From positions 5,022,001 to 5,086,000 of the forward strand of contig AP024096.1 of the NCBI GenBank assembly GCA_015099395.1: 64,000 bases of DNA. The letters are read 5' to 3'. Below, piece after piece: positions 17,417-27,032 of the stretch. Below the pieces are notes generated by a model. The model saw nothing but the letters and a program-made list of their open reading frames with translations, had not been told where the DNA came from and ran no database searches. The position numbers were made by a program, and so were the translations under genes. The DNA comes from Ktedonobacteria bacterium brp13. GTDB taxonomy: Bacteria > Chloroflexota > Ktedonobacteria > Ktedonobacterales > Ktedonobacteraceae. Every line of letters starts with the position of its first letter. Positions within the stretch are counted from its first letter, which is position 1.

Positions 17417-19720
17417 ATGTCCAGTCGGCGACCACCAACAAACGTTACCCATATCACCATTCGCACTCGCGCTACCGGCTCATTCCGCACGACACAACAG
17501 CAGCACTACCAGACAACCCGGCAACAGCAACTACAACCTGCGTATTCGCATGCGAATACTCCCTATTTTAGTGTGATCATCTGTACCTATAATCGCCGTG
17601 CTATGGTACTCACGGCGCTCGCTAGCATACGTAAACAGACGCTCTCTTATGAGAAGTTCGAGATTATTGTCGTTGATAATGGCTCGTCAGATGGTACCTA
17701 TAATGCAGTTCAGACCTACCTGAGTGCCAACCATATCCACTCTCCACAACATAATGTCACACGGGCACAGTTACGTGCTCAATGCCTGCTAGAGGAGCGC
17801 AATGGACTGGCATATGCACGTAATGCAGGTCTGGCAGTAGCGCGCGGAGAGATCGTAGTCTTCCTTGACGATGATGTTATTGCCGGTCCGCACTTTCTTG
17901 AGCAGCTCTATAAAACCTATCAGGAGACCGATGCCGACGCGATTGGGGGTAGCGTAGATCTGCACTGGGAAGCGCCGCGCCCTTATTGGTTGAGTGACGA
18001 TCTCCTCGATACGTTTGGGCGCTATAAGCCACTCCAGAATCGCTCGCGCATGCCGACCGGCATTGATTTTAGCAATAGCTGCTTCTCTGTCAAACGCGCT
18101 GCACTACAAAACGTGGGAGGTTTCTCTTCTTTTTTAAGCAAGCGGCTCAATACACCGATCAATGTTGAGGCGCATGATCTCTGTCGTCGTCTGCGTCAGG
18201 CAGGGTATCAGCTCTGGTATGAGCCGGATGCACAGGTACTCCATCGCGTCTCACAGGCACGACTCGAGCGTGCGTTTATGATTGGACGCGCCTATTGGCA
18301 GGGTCGCTCTGAAGTGCTTGCTGACTACTTTGATGTGGAACAGTATCAAGAGGCACAGGGACAATCGTTGCTACAGACAATTCGTTCTCTGCTCCCCGAA
18401 ATAGGAGAGATGTTGCATATTTTGCTCATTCATCGCCTGCTCCTTTATATGGTACGGAGGCCAATGAGCGAACGTATCTATGCGGCAATGGCTCAATCCC
18501 GCTGCTGGGGCCGCATCCATCAGCAATTTATGTTAAGCAATCACGCACCCGCTACCACAACAACGCCAACGATGCTTGTTGTACGCGCGGATGAGGAGGA
18601 TGCTCTGCCACTCATACGTGCGCTCCAGCATTATGGCGTAGCCTGCACATCCAGCATCGCGGATATCCCATTCGCCTGGCTCTGGCACCACCGTGCATAC
18701 CATGAGACAGTTATCGGCATGATCCACCTCTACCGTCCAGGTGCATTTAGACTCGATTACCGTCAACGCCGACATCTGCTCTTCAAGCTCTGGCTCGCGC
18801 AACGACTCGGCATCTGCATTACCAGTACGGATGCCGGCGGCTGGTGGCAAAACGTACTCCATCTTCACTATATGCAGCAGCGCGCATTTGAACGACGCAT
18901 CTTTGCGTCCAGCCAGCTTATTCATACGTTTGTACGTCGCCCAGAACAATTCTATGCTGAGTACCGGTGGGGTCAGCGCGCCTGTTTTCTGGCCTATCCT
19001 GGACTACGTGGGACGCTTCCTTCACTTGAAGCTGCTGATGGTGCTACTCGTGCTACTCGTGCCGCATATACCGAGCAGCAGCGCCAGCAAGCACGCCAAC
19101 AATTAGGCATTCCCGCAGAGGCCGGTTATGTTTACCTCTGCTTCGCACATCTCCATTCTGAACGCGAAGTCTTACAACTGATCGAAGCATTCTCGCTGCT
19201 GCACGAAAATGGTTCTGCTACCGCAGATGGAACGCACGAGGCAGTAGAACCACTGCCCATACCACAACTTTTGCTGGTCGGGATGCCCCATGGGAAAGCC
19301 CTCTCAACAAAGATCATGCAGCAGGCTGCATTCAACTCAGCAATCCATATATTTGTGCAGTACCATCAAGCCGATCTCGTGATATATATAGCTGCGACCA
19401 ACGCGCTGGTAATGCCCTACCTCGCGATAAAGGCTGCCGGAGTAATCGATCTGGCAATGCTCTTCTACTCGTATGAACGTATTGTCATTGCTCCTGAGCT
19501 TCCTCGTTTCTATGGAGTGCTACCACCTTATGCTAAAATACAATACAAACCGTCAAGCACATCAGAACTCGCACAGGCACTCGCTACAGCGCAACATAGC
19601 GCATATCAGCATACAGCAAGAGAGTCTCTGGCACTGGATAGTGATAGAGGATGGGCACACTACGTCAACCACATGATGGACGCTTATAAACAACTACTTA
19701 TAATGAAAAAGAAGGGATAA
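17417..19720 (+). CDS. Two-domain glycosyltransferase: GT2 fused to a GT-B-like domain
   Basis: A 767-residue protein. Residues about 50-320 are a GT-A fold family 2 transferase: FSVIICTYNRR, VDNGSSDGT (about 86-94) and FLDDDVI with the metal-binding acidic residues (about 150). A second region from about residue 385 (LVVRADEEDALPLI) to the end resembles a GT-B enzyme. It contains AGYVYLCFAHLHSEREVLQL, PQLLLVGMPHG and a C-terminal ALVMPYL...ERIVIAPELPRF segment like the donor-binding half of GT4 proteins. The GT4 Glu-x7-Glu motif is not clear, so this half may be degenerate. ATG 17417 is chosen for AAGGG 7 bases upstream. It follows the flippase by 34 bases. Confidence 0.8.
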   Translation: MSSRRPPTNVTHITIRTRATGSFRTTQQQHYQTTRQQQLQPAYSHANTPYFSVIICTYNRRAMVLTALASIRKQTLSYEKFEIIVVDNGSSDGTYNAVQTYLSANHIHSPQHNVTRAQLRAQCLLEERNGLAYARNAGLAVARGEIVVFLDDDVIAGPHFLEQLYKTYQETDADAIGGSVDLHWEAPRPYWLSDDLLDTFGRYKPLQNRSRMPTGIDFSNSCFSVKRAALQNVGGFSSFLSKRLNTPINVEAHDLCRRLRQAGYQLWYEPDAQVLHRVSQARLERAFMIGRAYWQGRSEVLADYFDVEQYQEAQGQSLLQTIRSLLPEIGEMLHILLIHRLLLYMVRRPMSERIYAAMAQSRCWGRIHQQFMLSNHAPATTTTPTMLVVRADEEDALPLIRALQHYGVACTSSIADIPFAWLWHHRAYHETVIGMIHLYRPGAFRLDYRQRRHLLFKLWLAQRLGICITSTDAGGWWQNVLHLHYMQQRAFERRIFASSQLIHTFVRRPEQFYAEYRWGQRACFLAYPGLRGTLPSLEAADGATRATRAAYTEQQRQQARQQLGIPAEAGYVYLCFAHLHSEREVLQLIEAFSLLHENGSATADGTHEAVEPLPIPQLLLVGMPHGKALSTKIMQQAAFNSAIHIFVQYHQADLVIYIAATNALVMPYLAIKAAGVIDLAMLFYSYERIVIAPELPRFYGVLPPYAKIQYKPSSTSELAQALATAQHSAYQHTARESLALDSDRGWAHYVNHMMDAYKQLLIMKKKG

Positions 19721-19786
19721 CTTCATATCGCCCTCTCGTGCTGTTTTAGCTGTTGAGAATATAAGATAACGGATACGATATTCAAG

Positions 19787-21577
19787 ATGAACATAGCCTC
19801 TGTAATTAAGCAAAAACGTTCCTATGGCAGTCTCGCAACTCCTACTGCGCTGGTAATCATTCTGCTTGCGGCTCTCTTACGCCTGCTAATGATCTCGTTC
19901 TACTATCCCACTACAATGAGTGACGAGTCAGTAATGGATCTGATGGCACGTCACATTGCGTACGATGGCGCACGACCAATCTTCTTTTATGGACAGGCTT
20001 ATATGGGTCCAATAGAGGCGTACCTGGGGGCATTCTTCTTTCATCTGTTTGGTAGCTCGATCTTTGCCGTACGCCTGGGCCTGATCATCTTCTATGTCCT
20101 GTTTTTATGGACGATGTATGCGCTGGTGCGTTTGCTTTATTCACAAGGACTGGCGCTCTTTACTCTTCTCTTGCTGATGCTGGGCAACACTGATATCTTC
20201 GATCGCCAGTTAAAAGCGATCGGTGGCTATCCGGAGATGCTTTTCTTTGGGGCGCTGATTCTCCTGCTGGCCTCTCAGCTCGCTCTTTCACTCCCACCAA
20301 CACCAGAGCAGCGAGCAACTCTATCACTCAGACGCCTGGGCCTGTATGCTACGTTAGGCTTCACGGCAGGCCTGGCGCTCTATGTCGATCAACTCTCGAT
20401 TACGTTCGCTATTCCGGCATTGCTACTGCTCATGCTCTTTTGCTGGCGTGAACGCTTCTCGTTACAGGTGCTCTGCGGCATCCTCATGTTTCTGCTCGGT
20501 ATCTCGCCACTTATCTACTATAATCTCTCTATCCTGGGAACATCGGCCCCTGGTACATTGCATGATATTGCAGCGATCCAGGGTGCCTCTGCATTCCAGA
20601 TGGCCCAGGAACAAATTCCACAGATCAATAAGTTCATCGGTACCTTCTTTATCTCGCTCCCGTCGATTACTGGCTACGCTCCAATGTGCAGTAGCACCTC
20701 CATCTTTGGCTTTGGCTCTACGGGCACGCTATCACTCCCCTGTATGCTCTTCCAGGGCATGTGGTCTCTTGGTTACCTCGCACTGCTCGTAAGTGCATTG
20801 CTCCTCGTTGCGTCGCCCATGCGACGCGTGCTGCGAATATATAGACAACACGGAGCGTCCTGGCCATATCTAGTGTCCTCCGCTATGCAAGATGATGAAT
20901 ATCGCTATAACGTCCGCCAGGCGGCACGCGCAATGCTCCTGCTAAATGCATTGCTCGCTCTCGCCATCTATATCGCAAGCGCCAGTCCAGCGACCAATCC
21001 AGGGACGAACACACGCTACCTGCTCAATACCCTTATCTCGCTCCCTGCGATACTCTGGCCGCTCTGGAGAAGCTTTGCAGGGATAACAAAGCGTACGACA
21101 AAGTCCTTTGCACTCAAAGGTAGCAAAGGTTACCTTCTTCCCATTACAGTATTGACAGCTATCCTGCTGACGTTTATTACTGGTACTATCATCTGCCTCG
21201 AGTCTCTTCCTCAAGCAAAGGCAGAGTTTGTACAACAAGAGCGGCTTGTAAATGCTATGATCAGTATCGGTGCAACGCGTATCTATACCGATTACTGGAC
21301 CTGCTATCGCCTGGCGTTCCAGAGCGAAGAGAGGATTACCTGTGCGAACCTGGATAGTGATCTTCGGCTGGGGGACCGCAATAGCAATCGTTATGCTCCC
21401 TATCTCACTAGCGTCGAACACGCACGGACAGCGACCTATGTCTTTCAAATAAGGAGCGATCAATATAAAATATTACAACGATTACTACCACGGGTGAAAA
21501 ATAGGTATAAAATATATAGAGTCGGCAGCTTCGCTATCTATCAATTTGCCGGACCTATCCATATTTTCACCCAATAG
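19787..21577 (+). CDS. GT39-like polytopic membrane glycosyltransferase (tandem copy 1)
   Basis: A 596-residue protein with about 10-12 membrane segments and a soluble C-terminal part. The first periplasmic loop has MSDESVMDLMARHIA and FFYGQAYMGPIEAYLGAFFF, the layout of PMT/ArnT-type GT-C enzymes, where the acidic residues after the first membrane helix are catalytic. Such enzymes move sugars from lipid carriers to acceptors outside the membrane. The C-terminal segment IYTDYWTCYRLAFQS is shared with the next gene. It sits in the + strand polysaccharide block, 66 bases after the fused transferase. Confidence 0.78.
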   Translation: MNIASVIKQKRSYGSLATPTALVIILLAALLRLLMISFYYPTTMSDESVMDLMARHIAYDGARPIFFYGQAYMGPIEAYLGAFFFHLFGSSIFAVRLGLIIFYVLFLWTMYALVRLLYSQGLALFTLLLLMLGNTDIFDRQLKAIGGYPEMLFFGALILLLASQLALSLPPTPEQRATLSLRRLGLYATLGFTAGLALYVDQLSITFAIPALLLLMLFCWRERFSLQVLCGILMFLLGISPLIYYNLSILGTSAPGTLHDIAAIQGASAFQMAQEQIPQINKFIGTFFISLPSITGYAPMCSSTSIFGFGSTGTLSLPCMLFQGMWSLGYLALLVSALLLVASPMRRVLRIYRQHGASWPYLVSSAMQDDEYRYNVRQAARAMLLLNALLALAIYIASASPATNPGTNTRYLLNTLISLPAILWPLWRSFAGITKRTTKSFALKGSKGYLLPITVLTAILLTFITGTIICLESLPQAKAEFVQQERLVNAMISIGATRIYTDYWTCYRLAFQSEERITCANLDSDLRLGDRNSNRYAPYLTSVEHARTATYVFQIRSDQYKILQRLLPRVKNRYKIYRVGSFAIYQFAGPIHIFTQ

Positions 21578-21689
21578 AGCAACAAACATACATACTTTAA
21601 CACAGAGATTTAACACAATAGCTGTATCCATTGTGTCTCAATAACTGTATAAAGTTGTCTTTGAAGCAAGCAAGGAAAAAATACCGTTT

Positions 21690-23522
21690 ATGACACGCTA
21701 TAATAAGACAAAGCATACATATAGGCCGATAAGCCGTTCTGTCTGGAGCATGATTATTATTCTCTGTTGCGCGACGCTATTACGGCTCGTTATGCTCTGG
21801 TATCACTATCCAAACTTGAATAGCGATCAAGCAATCATTGGCCTGATAGGACGCCATATCATCAACAAAGGCGAGCACCCGATCTTTTTTTATGGACAGT
21901 CATATATGGGCACATTAGAGGGATATCTAGCGGCTCTCTTTTTTTTTATTGCGGGTAGCTCTTCCTTCACTACATTGAATCTGGGACTGATACTTATCAA
22001 TATTCTCTTTCTCTATACGCTCTATGAACTGACTCGACGGCTCTATTCACAATCCCTGGCCTTCTTTACGCTGATACTCCTTACGTTTGGCAGCACAGAG
22101 CTTATGCAACGGTACATGAAAGGTATCGGCGGCTATCCAGAGATGTTGCTGCTGGGTGCGCTCATGTTTCTGCTCACGCTCAAACTCACACTAACGGCAC
22201 CCCACACATCTGATCAGCGGGCACGGCTCACAACCTATCAACGCTGGCAGAGAGCAGGGCTGTATGCCGCACTGGGCTTCTGTATGGGCTTCAGCTTCTA
22301 CACCGATCCTCTTAGTGTCGTCTTTATTATTCCAATACTGCTACTCCTGATCCGCTTCTGTCGACGCGAACTATTCTCGCTGGGGGTAGCAGGTGGCATA
22401 TTAGCGCTGCTGCTAGGCATGGCACCACTTATTTATTATAATATCCATATATATGGTACCTCCACGGAAAATACGCTACAGAATCTCCTGTCGATCCAGC
22501 AAACCCCTGCTTCACAGATGGCACGGCTGCATATTCCTGCAATCAATAAATTCTATGGAACCTTCTTTATCTCTCTTCCTACAGTCACCAGCTATAATAC
22601 GGTCTGCACACCTGCCCAATTTCATAACTTTGATCTCACCAATAAACTCGCCTCTCTCTGTATGCTTGAGCAGGGCAGTTGGTCACTCGGCTATCTTTTC
22701 TTAATGGGAAGCGCTTTTGGTATTGCTGGCTGGCAGCTAGTACGCCATCAGGCGCGATATCGGCACAGGAGCAGGCAAGCCAGTCACGATACAGCATCAG
22801 GAGCACCAGACACACAGGTGGATAGCACTGCAATCGATCAGGCAGAGGATTACCGCCAGATTGTCATTCAGAGCACACGCATCGCATTGCTGCTCAGCGC
22901 TCTGCTAACACTCCTGGTCTATGCTGTCAGTAGCAACCCTGCGGTAAGTCCAGATTTCGGTTCACGCTATCTATCAAATATGCTTGTGGCAACACCGGCT
23001 CTCCTCTGGCCCCTCTGGAACGGCTTGAGGCGTAACAGCAGCAGTGTGACCCTCCTCAAAAAGATAAATACCGGCATGCTTATACGAGTACTGGGACTCC
23101 TCCTGATCGCAGGGATGTTTATCAAAGGTACTGTCGAGGTTATACGCGTACTGCCGGCTTCTCAAGCCGCCTATGTACAGGAGGATACACTGATTCATAA
23201 TCTCGAAGCTATCGGAGCAACACACATCTACACCGACTATTGGACATGCTACCGCATGGCCTTCCAGAGCCAGGAGCACATCGTCTGTGCCAACCTCGAC
23301 GATAGCCTGAAGCTTCAGGGCTCGGTAGATAACCGTTATATGCCATATGTCACAATGGTACGTAACAGCACCAGACCTGCATTCGTGTTTAGCAGTGGTT
23401 CCGCACAAGACAAGTTTATGCTCCAGCAACTCTCATTGCTAAAAGCGCGCTATATAGAGCACTCGTTCGATGGCTATCATATCTATCAATTCATTGGACC
23501 GGTTCCTATTCCTATCAAATGA
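21690..23522 (+). CDS. GT39-like polytopic membrane glycosyltransferase (tandem copy 2)
   Basis: A 610-residue paralogue of the preceding gene. It shares the loop NSDQAIIGLIGRHI, FFYGQSYMGTLEGYLAALFF, KGIGGYPEMLLLGALMFLL and the C-terminal IYTDYWTCYRMAFQSQEHIV. About 11 membrane segments are visible. A cytosolic-looking insert of about 45 polar residues (about residues 355-400) is longer than in copy 1. The pair probably arose by local duplication and may act on the same lipid-linked substrate. AAGGAA upstream of ATG 21690 is about 13 bases away, a loose ribosome-binding site. Confidence 0.78.
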   Translation: MTRYNKTKHTYRPISRSVWSMIIILCCATLLRLVMLWYHYPNLNSDQAIIGLIGRHIINKGEHPIFFYGQSYMGTLEGYLAALFFFIAGSSSFTTLNLGLILINILFLYTLYELTRRLYSQSLAFFTLILLTFGSTELMQRYMKGIGGYPEMLLLGALMFLLTLKLTLTAPHTSDQRARLTTYQRWQRAGLYAALGFCMGFSFYTDPLSVVFIIPILLLLIRFCRRELFSLGVAGGILALLLGMAPLIYYNIHIYGTSTENTLQNLLSIQQTPASQMARLHIPAINKFYGTFFISLPTVTSYNTVCTPAQFHNFDLTNKLASLCMLEQGSWSLGYLFLMGSAFGIAGWQLVRHQARYRHRSRQASHDTASGAPDTQVDSTAIDQAEDYRQIVIQSTRIALLLSALLTLLVYAVSSNPAVSPDFGSRYLSNMLVATPALLWPLWNGLRRNSSSVTLLKKINTGMLIRVLGLLLIAGMFIKGTVEVIRVLPASQAAYVQEDTLIHNLEAIGATHIYTDYWTCYRMAFQSQEHIVCANLDDSLKLQGSVDNRYMPYVTMVRNSTRPAFVFSSGSAQDKFMLQQLSLLKARYIEHSFDGYHIYQFIGPVPIPIK

Positions 23523-23609
23523 GCGCATACAAGCACTCAGCAGTATCGTCTCAGGATCAATACTGATTGAACATAACCGCGAAACAGTACCATTTGACTA
23601 ATTACTGCA

Positions 23610-23648
23610 AACGGTATTCTACATCATAGTCTTTACAAGAATACCGTT
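23610..23648 (+). terminator. Stem-loop ending the polysaccharide block
   Basis: AACGGTATTCT at 23610-23620 pairs with AGAATACCGTT at 23638-23648, an 11-bp perfect stem. It lies 88 bases past the last glycosyltransferase stop. The rest of the 484-base gap to lepB (to 24006) is AT-rich, with a TATAAT-like hexamer near 23721, and no gene is visible. Confidence 0.5.
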
Positions 23649-24006
23649 GTATCACGTTATCATCGCTTCCTATGTTCAAGCATATTTATCTCTATCACCA
23701 ATGTATATAGCAATAATATAGTATAATACTCAGCTTTAACTGCTATTTGTAGCCCCTACAACCGAAAAAATAGAGCCATACGCGTCCAGATAACACAGAG
23801 AATGCGTATTCGCCATGCAGTACGTGACGTAAAAAAAGAGGCTGCGCGGTGAAAGCGACGGCGCGAATCGGCTATAATGGAGAAGAAATACTATCATGTG
23901 AAGTACCGATATCTGAAACTGCCTTGCATTCAGATTATTGACAGTATAACTACCCCAGTATCGCGGCTTGCGCCGGGTCAGATAGGGTATTGAGAGAGGT
24001 TCTGCG

Positions 24007-24558
24007 TTGAAACGGTCACAATTAGCGCGCGAAATAGTTGAGATACTAGCGCTCACGCTCCTTATTTTCCTCATCGTTCGCTTCGTCGTGCAAAGTTATC
24101 ATATCGACGGGCAGAGCATGGAACCAGGACTGTACACGGGACAATTCGTCATGGTCAACAAGACATCCTATCTATTCTCTCCACCTGAGCGCGGTGACGT
24201 CATTGTCTTCCGCTATCCACATGATACGAATGTGGATTATATCAAGCGCATCATTGGTCTCCCTGGCGATACTATCGATACCGATTACCAACATGTCTAT
24301 GTGAATGGGAAACTGCTGAACGAGCCCTATGTCAAACTGCCTTATAATCGTTCAGGTGAACATTGGGTTGTGCCAGCCAATCAGTATTTCGTGATGGGTG
24401 ATAATCGTCCGGCCAGTGAAGATTCTCGCTCATGGGGTTTTGTGCCCAAAGATTATATCATCGGCAAAGCAGCAATTGTTTTTTGGCCCCTCAATACGAT
24501 ACACTTTATAGATACGTACTATGATACGTACAAAGATATTCCAAACCCAAAGAAGTAA
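24007..24558 (+). CDS. lepB: Signal peptidase I
   Basis: A 183-residue membrane-anchored serine protease that removes signal peptides from exported proteins on the outer face of the cytoplasmic membrane. One N-terminal membrane segment (about residues 10-28) precedes GQSMEP with catalytic Ser37. Catalytic Lys80 lies in DYIKRIIGLPGD, and VMGDNRPASEDSRSWG is the conserved box E. The start is TTG 24007 with GAGAGG 7 bases upstream. The length is typical for a Gram-positive-type enzyme with one anchor. It is followed after 14 bases by a membrane protein gene. Confidence 0.96.
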   Translation: MKRSQLAREIVEILALTLLIFLIVRFVVQSYHIDGQSMEPGLYTGQFVMVNKTSYLFSPPERGDVIVFRYPHDTNVDYIKRIIGLPGDTIDTDYQHVYVNGKLLNEPYVKLPYNRSGEHWVVPANQYFVMGDNRPASEDSRSWGFVPKDYIIGKAAIVFWPLNTIHFIDTYYDTYKDIPNPKK

Positions 24559-24572
24559 AGAGGGACTAATCC

Positions 24573-25214
24573 ATGCAGGATTCGGAGAAACACAACTCCT
24601 ACGATCGCTCAAAACCTGGCGCTGCCGATAGGTTACAGTTGCCGTCTACTAATGACGATGATGCTCTGCATACAATAGATGCTGCGTACGCTGACGATAT
24701 GCTGACGAACGCTCGACCACACAATAAAACGCCGTTTGCTTTACTGCTAGGCCTCGCAGGTGGCGTCGTGAGTGCTCTTATCCCGTTAGTTGTAACACTG
24801 GCAAACTCGGGGGTCTACCAGGCTGGTGCCCGTGAAGGCAACAATATGTCCTCCAATCTGGCATGGACCATTACAGGGCTATTTTGCTTGAACTCGCTGA
24901 TCGCGATGGTCATTTTCACACTTACAGGCTACCTGGTTGGCAGATTGGTTGTCAGTAGATTGCTGGCGTTCTGTGCCGGTGCAATAGCAGGGGCTATCTA
25001 CTTTATCCTCCCCACGCTCCTGCAATATATCCCTGGCTTCCCCGGTCGTGTTACCAGTGCCACCACGATGTCGACAGCTTCCAGTGGTCTTGTCGCAGAT
25101 GTGATAATAACTATTGCGATAGCGCTGCTCGGTGCCCTGCTGGCTCTCCTGGGAGGCTACATAGCGACCAATAAACATCCATACTATCTCGCGAAGCGTT
25201 ACCAGCCCGAATAA
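24573..25214 (+). CDS. Membrane protein of unknown function, four hydrophobic segments
   Basis: A 213-residue protein. Residues 1-52 are polar and acidic. Four membrane segments follow at about 55-77, 95-120, 125-145 and 172-195, and a short basic tail ends the protein. No family is recognised; it could be a DUF4199-like or permease-fragment type. AGGGA lies 7 bases before ATG 24573. The 14-base gap suggests co-transcription with lepB. Confidence 0.7.
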   Translation: MQDSEKHNSYDRSKPGAADRLQLPSTNDDDALHTIDAAYADDMLTNARPHNKTPFALLLGLAGGVVSALIPLVVTLANSGVYQAGAREGNNMSSNLAWTITGLFCLNSLIAMVIFTLTGYLVGRLVVSRLLAFCAGAIAGAIYFILPTLLQYIPGFPGRVTSATTMSTASSGLVADVIITIAIALLGALLALLGGYIATNKHPYYLAKRYQPE

Positions 25215-25248
25215 GCTGTCACTATACCTCTATAGCAAGCGCCTGGCT

Positions 25249-25293
25249 AAAAAAAAATCCCTGCCTTCCATCCTAAAAGTTAGAAGACAGGGA
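25249..25293 (-). terminator. Intrinsic terminator of the cytosolic cyclophilin gene
   Basis: Read on the minus strand, TCCCTG/CAGGGA arms (with CTTC/GAAG extension) close a hairpin followed by nine T residues (A run at 25249-25257 on the + strand). It lies 49 bases past the stop at 25342. Confidence 0.85.
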
Positions 25294-25341
25294 GCACACG
25301 CTGTTGCGTCTATGCGTGCCAGATAGATGCAAGCTGAAAGA

Positions 25342-25854
25342 CTAGCTTTCAACGATCTCGATGAAGTTCAGGGCGTCGCCAGGACGGCGATCACGCTGGG
25401 GATCACGTTCGCGAATCGCATGCAAGACATCCAGACCCTTGCTGACTTTACCAAAGACTCCGTGCTTGCCATTGAGGTGCGGTGTGGGGCCGTACGTGAT
25501 GAAGAACTGTGAACCATTGGTGTTCGGACCTGCGTTCGCCATCGAGAGAACACCCTCGCTGTCGTGCTTCAGGTTCAATGCGCCCTTCTCATCGGCGAAC
25601 TTGTAGCCAGGGCCACCCATGCCGGTACCTTCGGGATCGCCACCCTGCGCCATAAAGCCACCGATGACACGGTGGAACGTGGTGTTGTTGTAGAAACCAT
25701 CACGCGCCAGGAAGACAAAGTTATTCACGGTGATAGGTGCTTCGGCCGCAAAAAGATCGATGGTGATATCACCTTTGTCGGTGTGGAAGATCGCTTTATA
25801 GGTCTTCTTAGGATCGATTTGCATCTCTGGTGGAGTGCTATATCTCTTCGCCAA
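25342..25854 (-). CDS. Peptidyl-prolyl cis-trans isomerase, cyclophilin type (cytosolic)
   Basis: A 170-residue single-domain cyclophilin that speeds proline isomerisation during folding. Motifs: TFHRVIGGFMAQGGDPEGTG with the catalytic Arg and Gln, GVLSMANAGPNTNGSQFFI, and HLNGKHGVFGKV. There is no signal peptide or anchor. The start is TTG 25854 with AGGAG 7 bases upstream. A related, membrane-anchored copy lies upstream on the same strand. Confidence 0.95.
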   Translation of the reverse strand: MAKRYSTPPEMQIDPKKTYKAIFHTDKGDITIDLFAAEAPITVNNFVFLARDGFYNNTTFHRVIGGFMAQGGDPEGTGMGGPGYKFADEKGALNLKHDSEGVLSMANAGPNTNGSQFFITYGPTPHLNGKHGVFGKVSKGLDVLHAIRERDPQRDRRPGDALNFIEIVES

Positions 25855-25879
25855 GAGGAATCTCCTTCCATTTCAATAA

Positions 25880-25967
25880 CTACTTATCCGAACACCTGTG
25901 CGCACAGAGTGTATAGAATGCAGAGCACGAGCGACGTCGATCGCGTTGGAGTTCGGAGTAAGATCTA
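25880..25967. repeat. Dispersed structured repeat, copy R1 (diverged)
   Basis: Begins ACTTATCCGAACACC and ends GGAGTTCGGAGTAAGATCT, matching the outer arms of copies R2-R4, with a longer and altered middle. It lies between the two cyclophilin genes. See the findings entry for the proposed fold. Confidence 0.7.
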
Positions 25968-25998
25968 AACAATCTTATTGTGATTGTTTGACAATCAA

Positions 25999-26026
25999 AA
26001 GGCTTCCTACATTCATAGGAAGCCTT
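25999..26026 (-). terminator. Distal stem-loop after the anchored cyclophilin gene
   Basis: AAGGCTTCCTA at 25999-26009 pairs perfectly with TAGGAAGCCTT at 26016-26026. On the minus strand the stem runs into TTTTG. It is the second of two hairpins after the stop at 26103. Confidence 0.75.
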
Positions 26027-26051
26027 ACCATTTTATGGTATTGTGTCAAGA

Positions 26052-26085
26052 AAAGCCAGCACTTTTTAATAGGTAGTGCTGCTTT
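26052..26085 (-). terminator. Proximal stem-loop after the anchored cyclophilin gene
   Basis: AAAGCCAGCACT at 26052-26063 pairs, with one bulged base, with AGTGCTGCTTT at 26075-26085. On the minus strand the stem is followed by a TTTTCTT tail, 17 bases past the stop. Confidence 0.7.
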
Positions 26086-26102
26086 CCTCAGCGTATGCTT
26101 GA

Positions 26103-27032
26103 TTAAGATGCTGCTTTAACAATGACATGGTTCATCACGTCAGGTTTGGCGCTACCACCGGTAATGGTCAGGCTCTGGGCAACATTCAGACCCTGAACAA
26201 CATGGCCGAAAAGGTTGTACTGCTTCTGTAAGGTCGTGGTATTGTCTGCGATATCGATGAAGAACTGCGAGCCATTGGTATTAGGGCCCGAGTTCGCCAT
26301 CGCGATCGTGCCTATGGTGTAGTTGCCCTGCACCGGCTCGTCGTTAAACTTGTAGCCTGGACCACCAGAGCCAGTACCTGTCGGGTCTCCTCCCTGAGCC
26401 ACAAAGCCCTGTACGACGCGATGAAATGTCAGACCATCATAGAAATGATTCTGCGCTAAAAATACGAAGTTATTGACCGTCTTAGGTGCGATCTTGGGAT
26501 CTAGTTCTGCAACGATCAGGCCTTTGGTTGTGTTAATACCAACACAATACAGCTTGCTGTCGTCGATAACGTTCTGTGCCCCGCTATAGGTATGGTTAAT
26601 TGCCTTGATCTGAGCAGCGCTGGGCGCAACGGCGGTGTCTGTGATAGCCGACAAAATAGCCTTGCCTAAGCAGGGTGAGGAGGCATTGGCCGTACTCTGG
26701 GACGCGGACGTAGGTGCGGCGGCAGGTGTGCTGGCAGGTGTGGCTGCGGGAGCTGGCGTCGACTTTGGCTTCGCTACAGTATGCACGGGGGGCGCAAAAG
26801 GTCCAGCGTGTGCCTTTGCCATGCCACCAATGACAGCAGCAATCACCAGACATAAAATAATGGCGGTTGCCCATGGGTAGCGTGCGATACCCCTCGCCGG
26901 AGCTTTGCGACCAGGATCGCTCCGTCGCACATCGTTTGGTTTCGGAGTTGGTTCTACATACGCTGTGTTGTGAGCCTTTTGAAGGTCTCTGTTACGTTTG
27001 TATTCTTTACGTTTATCAGATTGTTGAGGCAT
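26103..27032 (-). CDS. Membrane-anchored cyclophilin-type peptidyl-prolyl isomerase
   Basis: A 309-residue protein. Residues 1-50 are polar and basic, and a single membrane segment spans about 55-73 (ATAIILCLVIAAVIGGMA). A Pro/Ala/Ser/Thr-rich linker runs to about 120, and the cyclophilin domain fills about 150-309, with TFHRVVQGFVAQGGDPTGTG and IAMANSGPNTNGSQFFIDI. It probably folds exported proteins outside the membrane. ATG 27032 is taken as start. The nearest ribosome-binding site, GAAGGAG, is about 17 bases away, so an upstream GTG at 27062 or an unusual start remains possible. Confidence 0.92.
   Translation of the reverse strand: MPQQSDKRKEYKRNRDLQKAHNTAYVEPTPKPNDVRRSDPGRKAPARGIARYPWATAIILCLVIAAVIGGMAKAHAGPFAPPVHTVAKPKSTPAPAATPASTPAAAPTSASQSTANASSPCLGKAILSAITDTAVAPSAAQIKAINHTYSGAQNVIDDSKLYCVGINTTKGLIVAELDPKIAPKTVNNFVFLAQNHFYDGLTFHRVVQGFVAQGGDPTGTGSGGPGYKFNDEPVQGNYTIGTIAMANSGPNTNGSQFFIDIADNTTTLQKQYNLFGHVVQGLNVAQSLTITGGSAKPDVMNHVIVKAAS

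Noticed and set aside
23736..24074. Minus-strand frame of 112 codons before lepB
   Set aside because: It overlaps the start of lepB on the opposite strand, has a random-looking composition, and lacks a good ribosome-binding site.
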